Made by a program: the position numbers and the translations under genes
The notes under the pieces: generated by a model
Told to the model about the DNA's origin: nothing
The model's input: the letters and a program-made list of their open reading frames with translations, nothing else
Databases searched by the model: none
Shown here: positions 1 through 5,220 of the stretch, piece after piece
Position numbering within the stretch: position 1 is the stretch's first letter
Layout: every line of letters begins with the position of its first letter
From: an uncultured Rubrobacteraceae bacterium
Lineage (GTDB): Bacteria > Actinomycetota > Rubrobacteria > Rubrobacterales > Rubrobacteraceae
Length of the DNA: 6,601 nucleotides
Reading direction: 5' to 3'
NCBI GenBank assembly: GCA_902805985.1
Contig: CADCUW010000214.1
Location: forward strand, 1-6,601

Positions 1-699
1 CCGCGCTCCTACGGTCTCTCGCCCGCCGACGCCGCCGACGTCTCCCAACTCACGTTCACCATCCTGATCCAATCCCTAGATTCCCTCACCGAGGAGAGCA
101 ACGTGAAAGCCTGGCTCGCCACCGTCGCCCGCCGCCACACCTGGCGTCTGATGGAGAAGGGCCGCCGCGAGGGCCCGGGCCGCGAGGACGACCTGGCAGA
201 CACCCCCTGGCTGCTCGGGAGCGAGAAGCCCTCGGAGCGGTGGGAGACCATCGACTGGCTCGACGGGGGCCTCACGAAGATGGGCGAGCCCTGCCGCGGG
301 CTGCTCACGGCCCTCTACCTCGACGCCTCGGAGCCCACGTACGCCGAGATCTCCAGGCGCCTCGACATGCCCGTCGGGAGCAGCGGCCCCACCCGCGCCC
401 GCTGCCTGCGGCGCCTCAGGACGGCCCTGGGGACCGTTGACGCGCCCCCGGATGTTCTCTGTCGCCCGTGTTTTTCGCTTCCCTCGTCGCATTCTTTTGA
501 CGACGGGTACGGCGACACGAATGCGGGGGGGATCCTGTACGGGAGGTACACAACGGTGAGCCGGGAGCGAATAGATCTCGAGACCCTCGCGGATTGGGCC
601 GAGGGACGCCAGCCAGCGGCTGCGACCCGCCCCCGAAGGAGGCCCTTGCCGTCGAGGAACGTCTGGTCGGGGCCGACGAGGCGACCCGTGCCGAGTTAG
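1..699 (+). CDS. ECF-like RNA polymerase sigma factor, 5'-partial, with unusual read-through 3' end
   Basis: Sigma factor that would direct RNA polymerase to a specific promoter set. Frame 1 is open from the first base, so the true start lies outside the window. A GTG at 103 is too late, because sigma region 2 signatures (YGLSPADAADVSQLTF) lie upstream of it. Region 2 continues through WLATVARRHTWR (residues 38-49 from the edge). Region 4 covers roughly residues 95-143, with a helix-turn-helix around YAEISRRLDMPVGSSGPTRA. Homology ends near base 435, but frame 1 has no stop until TAG 697-699. It therefore runs through a lower-GC, spacer-like stretch and into the start of the next gene. Adding one base in the GGGG at 430-433 would end it as ALGDR-stop at 438-440, which looks like a natural end, so the native stop may be lost to a one-base deletion. 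Directly upstream of the beta-sandwich and TPR-CHAT genes. The family call is confident; the 3' boundary is not. Confidence 0.85.
   Translation, partial: PRSYGLSPADAADVSQLTFTILIQSLDSLTEESNVKAWLATVARRHTWRLMEKGRREGPGREDDLADTPWLLGSEKPSERWETIDWLDGGLTKMGEPCRGLLTALYLDASEPTYAEISRRLDMPVGSSGPTRARCLRRLRTALGTVDAPPDVLCRPCFSLPSSHSFDDGYGDTNAGGILYGRYTTVSRERIDLETLADWAEGRQPAAATRPRRRPLPSRNVWSGPTRRPVPS
441..555 (+). other. Spacer-like stretch between sigma factor and beta-sandwich gene
   Basis: Visibly more T-rich than its surroundings and resembles no sigma-factor tail, although frame 1 stays open through it. It holds a possible hairpin (CCCTCGTC 481-488 with GACGA-c-GGG 499-507, one bulged base, 10-base loop) that is not followed by a T-run, so it is not a convincing terminator. 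A TTGACG at 497-502 lacks a matching -10 box. GGGAGG at 541-546 lies 9 bases before GTG 556 and is the probable ribosome binding site of the next gene. Confidence 0.45.
556..630 (+). other. Frame-1 N-terminal fragment of the beta-sandwich/anti-sigma-like gene
   Basis: GTG 556 follows a good Shine-Dalgarno (GGGAGG 541-546, 9-base spacing) and opens VSRERIDLETLADWAEGR in frame 1. This is the kind of start seen in helical anti-sigma-like proteins (LADW.EGR.....A..VEERL). The expected continuation (EALAVEERLVGADEATRAE) is in frame 3 from about 639. The gene's real N-terminus is thus separated from its body by a frame change of -1 type (one base missing) between about 610 and 638. A GC-rich stretch with a five-C run at 630-634 lies in this interval. 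Confidence 0.65.
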
Positions 700-1190
700 A
701 ATGGCTCAGGCAGTTCTACCGTCTCAGCGGAGACGTCGTCCTCGAAGGCCCGCCCGAAGGCCAGCGGGCCGAGCTGGCGAAGGCCTTCGAGGCCTACGCC
801 GAAGGTCGCCGGCGGCCGAGGCCTTTGACGCGCCTGACAGCGACGCTCTCCTTCGGGGGCGGGTCGCAGCCGCTGGCTGGCGTCCGGTCGGCCGGCGGGT
901 CCGAGGGACAGCTCGTCTACACCACCGAGGCCGCCGACGTGGCGCTAAACTTCAGGCGCCGCCCCGGGAACGGGAAGCTCGACCTCGAGGGGCAGGTCTT
1001 CCCCAACGACGAGGCGGAGGCCGGGGTGTTCGGCGTCCAGATCCTCAGCGGCACGGACGAGGTGGGCACGACCGCCACGGACGAGCTCGGCGAGTTCACC
1101 TTCGAGGGCGTGGAGCCCGGGCAGTACCAGATCCTGTTGAGCAGCGACGCGGTTGAGATCCTCATCTCCCCGGTGGAACTGAACGCGTAG
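594..1190 (+). CDS. Small anti-sigma-like protein with C-terminal carboxypeptidase-regulatory-like beta-sandwich (frameshifted at 5' end)
   Basis: Probable regulatory partner of the sigma factor and/or the CHAT protein. The open frame begins at TTG 594, but its first 15 or so residues are off-frame sequence; the natural start is probably GTG 556 in frame 1. From residue 16 (EALAVEERL) comes a helical region with acidic/basic heptads and FEAYAEGRR near 65-73. From about 95 to 198 it is beta-rich, with GVRSAGGSEGQLVYTT, a GQV strand, VGTTATDELGEF and GVEPGQYQILLSS. The latter is the G.F.f..v.pG.Y signature of transthyretin/carboxypeptidase-regulatory-like domains. No transmembrane segment, signal peptide or zinc-binding Cys/His cluster is seen, so this is not a classical membrane or zinc-finger anti-sigma factor and is probably cytoplasmic. 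It stops 9 bases before the TPR-CHAT gene, implying co-transcription. The domain reading rests on visible motifs; the partner role is inference. Confidence 0.7.
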   Translation: MGRGTPASGCDPPPKEALAVEERLVGADEATRAELEWLRQFYRLSGDVVLEGPPEGQRAELAKAFEAYAEGRRRPRPLTRLTATLSFGGGSQPLAGVRSAGGSEGQLVYTTEAADVALNFRRRPGNGKLDLEGQVFPNDEAEAGVFGVQILSGTDEVGTTATDELGEFTFEGVEPGQYQILLSSDAVEILISPVELNA

Positions 1191-1199
1191 AATGGAGGC

Positions 1200-2675
1200 A
1201 TGCCGGGCAATGACGGGATCGAACCGGGCCTTCTAGACGAGCTGCTCGACCTCCCGACGCGGGAGCAACAGGCTCGGTCTCTGCGCGACAGGGGTCTTCT
1301 AGACGCCGGCGGGCTCGACCGGTTGCTGGACGCGGCCGAAAGGCTCTTGAACAACGATCCCAGTAAGGCGCGGCTAACGGCCGAGCTTTGTGCCGATGTG
1401 GCGGATGGCGCGGCGTCGCCCGCCGCGGTGCCCCGCGCCAAGTACATCCGTGCCGGGGCGCACGGCGTGAGAGGCGAGTTTGAGGAAGACATCCGTCTCA
1501 CCAAGGCCGCCCACGACGAGTACCTCGCCCTCGGGCTGCGCGCGCAGGCCATACGCACGAACGTCGGCCTGATGTCCGGCCTGATAAACCTGGGACGCTA
1601 CGGGGAGGCGCTGGACATCGCCCGCCAAGTCCTGGGCGCCCTCGACGATGCGCGCGGCCACGAGTTGTCGCCCCGGGAGACCCGGCTGATGACCGCGCTG
1701 ATCAACCAGAACCGCGGCCTGTGCTACGAGTACATGGGACGCTACCACGAGGCGCTCGACGCCTTCGCGGTATCCGAGGAAGTCTACGGGGATCTCGGGA
1801 TGACCGAACGACTCGGCCAGATCTCCGACAACCGCGGGTCTGTCCTGGCCGTGCTCGGTCGGGGCACGGAGGCGCTGGCGGCGCACGAGGCCGCCGCGGA
1901 GGTCTTCGGAGAGGCCGGCCTTACCCTCTCGCAGGTCATGTCGCTGGGCAACATCGGGGAGACCCATCTCAGGCTGGCCAATTACGCGGAGAGCCTCGGC
2001 GCGTTCGAGCGGGCGAGACGCCTGCTGGGCGCCCTCGGCGACCCGGCCGACGAGTACCTGCTCTTGCGCGATACGGCCGATGCTTACCTGGCGCTCAACC
2101 TCTACGCCGAGGCGCTGGCGGCGTACCGCGAGGCGGATGCCATGCTGCGGGGCGTGGGCATGGCGCACGACCGCGCCCGAACGTTGTGGGGCATGGGGTC
2201 GGCGCTCATCGCCTCCCGGATGTTGGACGAGGCGCAAGGGGTGCTCGCCGAGGCCACAGGGCTGTTTCGCGGGGCCGGCAACGTGCCGATGCTCTCCAGC
2301 GTGATGCTAGAGCAGGCATCGCTACTCGCGGCGTGCGGGAGCACGAAGGACGCCAGGGAGACGGCCCATAGGGCTTTGGATCTCGTTCTGGAGAGACTGG
2401 CCGGTGCAAGAGGTCTACGCTCGCCTACGCCTCGCCGACCTCTCGCCGCCGGACGGAGAAGCCGAAGCGCACCTCCTCGCCGCGCAGCAGCTCTCCGACC
2501 GCCTCGCTCTGCCCCAACTAAGCTACCGTCTAAACGAGCGCCTCGGAAACCTGCGGCGTCTGCAAGGCCGAGACGAAGAGGCGCGGCGTCTGCTCGAAGC
2601 GGCCATCGACGAGATAGAACATCTACATGGCACGGTCGCCCAGGACGCCATGCGCGTCTCTTTTCTGGGGGATAA
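1200..2675 (+). CDS. TPR-repeat N-terminal part of a TPR-CHAT protein (frame breaks near 2390)
   Basis: Sensor/scaffold half of a TPR-CHAT protein. ATG 1200 is preceded by GGAGG at 1194-1198 with only one base between, unusually close, but the N-terminus (LLDELLDLPT..EQAR) fits this protein type and no better in-frame start is visible. Residues 1-110 are helical. Seven TPR-like units follow with a strict 40-residue pitch, at about 114, 165, 205, 245, 285, 325 and 365; examples are YMGRYHEALDAF, LANYAESLGAF and LNLYAEALAAYREA. Genuine sequence ends near residue 398 (ALDLVLE, base 2393). The remaining tail to TAG 2673-2675 is Arg/Pro/Ala-rich nonsense typical of off-frame reading in GC-rich DNA, while frame 1 carries the continuing repeat. 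The protein was therefore probably one chain of about 950 residues from 1200 to 4062. Cytoplasmic; no signal peptide or membrane helix. Confidence 0.9.
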   Translation: MPGNDGIEPGLLDELLDLPTREQQARSLRDRGLLDAGGLDRLLDAAERLLNNDPSKARLTAELCADVADGAASPAAVPRAKYIRAGAHGVRGEFEEDIRLTKAAHDEYLALGLRAQAIRTNVGLMSGLINLGRYGEALDIARQVLGALDDARGHELSPRETRLMTALINQNRGLCYEYMGRYHEALDAFAVSEEVYGDLGMTERLGQISDNRGSVLAVLGRGTEALAAHEAAAEVFGEAGLTLSQVMSLGNIGETHLRLANYAESLGAFERARRLLGALGDPADEYLLLRDTADAYLALNLYAEALAAYREADAMLRGVGMAHDRARTLWGMGSALIASRMLDEAQGVLAEATGLFRGAGNVPMLSSVMLEQASLLAACGSTKDARETAHRALDLVLERLAGARGLRSPTPRRPLAAGRRSRSAPPRRAAALRPPRSAPTKLPSKRAPRKPAASARPRRRGAASARSGHRRDRTSTWHGRPGRHARLFSGG

Positions 2676-4062
2676 GATCGCCGCCTACGAAGGCCTCCTG
2701 TTGTTGCATCTCTCCGGGGAGGACGAAGAGGGCGCGGGGCTCGCTTACGACGTCGTCGAGCGGGCCAAGTCCCGCGCGCTGGTCGATTTGATCACGGGCG
2801 TCGTGGGGCGAAAGACATCGGGAATAGCGGACCCTTCGCTGGGAGGGCGCACCCTGCAGGCGGACTTGAACGCCGTCTACAGCGAGCTTCTCGAAGGCCC
2901 CGGAGACGATAGGCCTCGCGCGCCGTCCCTTGACCTGCGGGCGGCGGAGTTGGAGCAAGAGATCAGAACGTTGCGGCTGCGGGCCGCGGCCGACGACGCT
3001 TCGGTAGACCTGTTCACGGCTCCCCGGGAGGTCGTCCGGGAGGACCTCGCACCCGGTACGTTGCTGCTGACGTACTACGTGGCAGGCGAAGAGATCCTGG
3101 CCTTCGTCAGGACGGCAGGGCACATGCGGGTCGTGCGGAGGGTCGGCACGATCTCGAAGACGCGTCGCCTCCTGCGAAAGCTGGAGACTCAGTGGGAACG
3201 CTTTCGCGCGGGCCAGCGGTTCGCCGAGCGGCACATGGCGGTGCTCGAAAGATCGGCCAGGAGCCTGCTGACCCAGCTCTACGACGAACTGGTCGCGCCG
3301 CTGGAACCGCCTCTCGAGGAGATGACCCCCGTCGGCGCCACCGGAGGCGCCGCGAAGCTGATCGTGGGGCACCACGGCCCCCTGCACGGGGTTCCCTTCC
3401 ATGCGTTGTTCGACGGTGGGCGGTACATGCTGGAGAGATTCGACATCTCTTACGCCCCCAGCGCGACGGTCTACGCCCTCTGCCAGAGACGGGCGGGCAG
3501 GTCGGGACGGGCCCTCGTCTTTGGCGTGGAGGACCCCTCGATACCGGCCGCGATCTCCGAGGCCCACGCCGTCGCGGGGCGCGTTCCCGAGGCCGAGCCG
3601 CGCGTCGGCGATGAGGCCACCGTGGCCACGCTGCAAAACGAGGCTCCCGGATGCGCCGTCCTGCACATGGCCTGTCACGGGCTCTTCCGGTCGGACAACC
3701 CTATGTTCTCCTCTCTCAAGCTGCACGACGGCTGGCTTACCGGCGCCGACGTCGTGGACCTCGACCTTCCGGGTACGCTGGTGACCCTCAGCGCCTGCGA
3801 GTCGGGACGCAACGAGGTGACCGGGGGTGACGAGGTGCTCGGCCTGGCCCGCGCCTTCCTCGGAGCCGGTGCCGCGACGCTGGTGGTCAGCCTGTGGCTC
3901 GCGCAGGACGAAACCACGGCGGAGCTGATGAAGAATTGGTACGAACTCATGGGGCACGGCGAGGGAAGGGCCTCGGCGCTACGCGCCGCCCAACTGAAGA
4001 TAAAAGAACGTCACCCGCACCCGTACTACTGGGCCCCTTTCATCCTGATCGGTAGACGCTAG
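2404..4062 (+). CDS. CHAT domain caspase-like protease (C-terminal part of the TPR-CHAT protein)
   Basis: CHAT (Caspase HetF Associated with TPRs) peptidase half. Residues 1-100 from GTG 2404 continue the TPR/helical solenoid (LSYRLNERLGNLRRLQGRDE; AMRVSFLGDKIAAYEGLLLL), then comes a linker helix (VVERAKSRALVDL). The CHAT domain covers about 215-552: LIVGHHGPLHGVPFHALF at 319-336, SYAPSATVY at 349-357, catalytic His425 in HMACHG (codon 3676-3678), catalytic Cys465 in LSACESG (codon 3796-3798), GLARAFLGAGAATLVVSLW at 480-498, and terminal YYWAPFILIG. All hallmark motifs are present, so this half is probably catalytically competent if made. Frame 1 is open upstream of 2404 and reads RDWPVQEVYARLRLADL across the junction, indicating that the gene was continuous with the TPR half and lost phase near 2385-2395. 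Separate translation is possible: GGAGAG at 2390-2395 lies 8 bases before GTG 2404. Followed by a 163-base gap. Confidence 0.93.
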   Translation: MQEVYARLRLADLSPPDGEAEAHLLAAQQLSDRLALPQLSYRLNERLGNLRRLQGRDEEARRLLEAAIDEIEHLHGTVAQDAMRVSFLGDKIAAYEGLLLLHLSGEDEEGAGLAYDVVERAKSRALVDLITGVVGRKTSGIADPSLGGRTLQADLNAVYSELLEGPGDDRPRAPSLDLRAAELEQEIRTLRLRAAADDASVDLFTAPREVVREDLAPGTLLLTYYVAGEEILAFVRTAGHMRVVRRVGTISKTRRLLRKLETQWERFRAGQRFAERHMAVLERSARSLLTQLYDELVAPLEPPLEEMTPVGATGGAAKLIVGHHGPLHGVPFHALFDGGRYMLERFDISYAPSATVYALCQRRAGRSGRALVFGVEDPSIPAAISEAHAVAGRVPEAEPRVGDEATVATLQNEAPGCAVLHMACHGLFRSDNPMFSSLKLHDGWLTGADVVDLDLPGTLVTLSACESGRNEVTGGDEVLGLARAFLGAGAATLVVSLWLAQDETTAELMKNWYELMGHGEGRASALRAAQLKIKERHPHPYYWAPFILIGRR

Positions 4063-4225
4063 ATCTAGGATCTCGATCACACGTCACGCCCGTCCGCGCG
4101 AGCGCTGTCACGATTGCCGACATGAGGATTCTCTAATCCTGGTATCACCGGGCTCTAATGGCGCACCCCTACTGTCAAGGTGAGCAATACCGGCGCCAAT
4201 CTTGCATCTCTCCCGGGAGGAAGAC
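4063..4225 (+). promoter_or_regulatory. Intergenic region with CTCTAAT direct repeats and a small hairpin
   Basis: Non-coding gap before the secreted protein gene, less GC-rich than the genes. It contains the heptamer CTCTAAT twice, at 4131-4137 and 4153-4159, exactly 22 bases apart (about two helical turns). The first copy overlaps a perfect six-base inverted repeat, AGGATT-CTCT-AATCCT (4125-4140). A TTGCCG at 4114-4119 resembles a -35 box but has no good -10 at proper spacing. I see no convincing terminator for the CHAT gene. The region probably carries the promoter/operator of the downstream gene. The repeats are directly visible; their function is inference. Confidence 0.35.
4215..4220 (+). 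promoter_or_regulatory. Ribosome binding site deciding the GTG 4226 start
   Basis: GGGAGG, extended by AAGA, lies five bases before GTG 4226. This favours that codon over TTG 4202, which lies upstream of the site, and over ATG 4256, which would lose the basic n-region of the signal peptide. Confidence 0.6.
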
Positions 4226-5062
4226 GTGAAGAACTCTATCCAGCGGCCAAAGAGCATGGCGGTCGTCGCCAGCTCGCCACGGGGTCCCGCTCTGGTTACG
4301 CTCGCGGCGGTGGCGACGGCCGTGTTGCTGTGCCTTCTTCTGACCGGCCCCGCCGCCGCGGACGATGACGACGGGGGCGAGTTCGTCTCCCGGCAGGTCG
4401 TGGTCAAGCTCAAACCCGGGACCGGCGTGGCGAGGTTCAACAAGAAGTTCGAGACCCGAACCATCCAGAAGCTCCCCGGTGGCGAGGACATCTACCTGCT
4501 AAAGACGCGAAAAGGGACCAATCCGACGAGGCTGGCGGCGCTGCTGGCGGTGGCCGGGACGGCGCAGGCCGAGGAGCGGACGTGCCGGGGTACGATCGGC
4601 TCCGCGACGGTGGACAACCTGCGGGTGCCGCAGGGCGCCTCGTGCACGCTGAACGGTACCAGGGTCGAGGGGACGGTCAAGGTAGAGCGCGGCGCGACGC
4701 TCGTCGCCAACACCATCAGGGTCAAGGGCAACGTCCAGAGCGAGGGCTTCAAGAACATCACCCTCAGGCAGAACTCCGTGGTCGTCGGCAGCGTGCAGCT
4801 CGAGAACGGGCTCGAAGGCGGCGTGGGAAGGGTGCTCAACTCCCGCGTCAACGGCGACCTTCAGTACTTCTCGAACGAGGCGCGCATGATCGCGCGGGGC
4901 AACACCCTCCTCGCCAACCTCCAGGCCAACCACAACACCGGCGGGCTCGTCATAGAGAACAACCGCATCGCCGAGAACCTCCAGTGCCAGGCGAACAACC
5001 CTCCCCCGACCGGCGGTGGTAACACGGCTGGCGACAAGGAAGACCAGTGCGCCGCCCTCTAG
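4226..5062 (+). CDS. Secreted protein: subtilase-propeptide-like domain plus beta-solenoid repeats
   Basis: Intact exported protein of 278 residues; not a family I can name. Basic N-terminus, hydrophobic core at about 22-40 and a likely signal-peptidase site after GPAAA (about 45), leaving an acidic DDDDGGE mature start. Residues 52-117 (VVVKLKPGTG, then KLPGGEDIYLLK and RLAALLA) resemble the N-terminal propeptide of S8 subtilases, but no Asp/His/Ser catalytic domain follows. Residues 119-254 form a regular repeat: Asn heads five rungs at 162, 183, 205, 226 and 246 (spacing 20-22), each with a core like N-x-x-V-x-G-N-V-Q (NTIRVKGNVQ, NSRVNGDLQ, NTLLANLQ). This suggests a right-handed beta-solenoid. 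Four extracytoplasmic Cys (120, 140, 254, 275) flank it and could form stabilising disulphides. LAALLAVAGTAQAEE also looks like the end of a second signal peptide, so a fusion of two secreted proteins is possible. A terminator follows at 5091. Likely role: surface or secreted binding/structural protein. Confidence 0.8.
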   Translation: MKNSIQRPKSMAVVASSPRGPALVTLAAVATAVLLCLLLTGPAAADDDDGGEFVSRQVVVKLKPGTGVARFNKKFETRTIQKLPGGEDIYLLKTRKGTNPTRLAALLAVAGTAQAEERTCRGTIGSATVDNLRVPQGASCTLNGTRVEGTVKVERGATLVANTIRVKGNVQSEGFKNITLRQNSVVVGSVQLENGLEGGVGRVLNSRVNGDLQYFSNEARMIARGNTLLANLQANHNTGGLVIENNRIAENLQCQANNPPPTGGGNTAGDKEDQCAAL

Positions 5063-5090
5063 CCCGGTAGACGCCTCCGCATCGAACACG

Positions 5091-5119
5091 AGGACCGTCC
5101 CCCACGGGGCGGTCCTTTT
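5091..5119 (+). terminator. Rho-independent terminator of the secreted protein gene
   Basis: Arms AGGACCG (5091-5097) and CGGTCCT (5110-5116) pair perfectly and are extended by CCCC (5099-5102) with GGGG (5106-5109) across one bulged T at 5098. The loop is CAC and the run TTTT occupies 5116-5119. It lies 29 bases past the stop at 5062 and separates that gene from the next transcription unit. Confidence 0.88.
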
Positions 5120-5147
5120 GTCGTCCCGTGATGGTCTGCATGGGCGA

Positions 5148-5175
5148 TTGCCGGCGCGTGTTGGAGGTTTATAAC
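5148..5175 (+). promoter_or_regulatory. Candidate sigma-70-type promoter for the phosphotransferase gene
   Basis: TTGCCG (5148-5153) and TATAAC (5170-5175) are separated by 16 bases in an AT-richer patch just after the terminator. Transcription would start near 5182 and leave a leader of about 39 bases before ATG 5221. No clear Shine-Dalgarno precedes that ATG. Confidence 0.45.
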
Positions 5176-5220
5176 GCGCCTTTAATCCTGTTTTAACTTG
5201 CGGCCCCGATATTAGCCCGC

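Noticed and set aside
481..507. Hairpin after the sigma factor as a terminator
   Set aside because: The stem has a bulge and a ten-base loop and is not followed by a T-run; the downstream gene appears to be co-transcribed.
630..650. Programmed -1 frameshifting or internal re-initiation at the C-run with downstream AAGGAGG (636-642)
   Set aside because: No true X-XXY-YYZ slippery heptamer exists in frame 1, the Shine-Dalgarno-like sequence is downstream of the slip site, and no frame-3 start codon follows at suitable spacing. A simple indel is more economical.
701..1156. ORF of 151 codons in frame 2 inside the beta-sandwich gene
   Set aside because: Translation is dominated by Arg/Gly/Ala/Pro, as in off-frame reading of GC-rich DNA; frame 3 carries the recognisable domains.
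1374..2237. Long antisense ORF (287 codons) opposite the TPR region
   Set aside because: It mirrors the TPR codons, shows no domain and lacks a ribosome binding site; the plus strand carries clear TPRs.
2623..3957. Long antisense ORF (444 codons) opposite the CHAT region
   Set aside because: The strand opposite contains all CHAT motifs; the antisense translation is low-complexity and without recognisable motifs. Long antisense ORFs are expected at this GC content.
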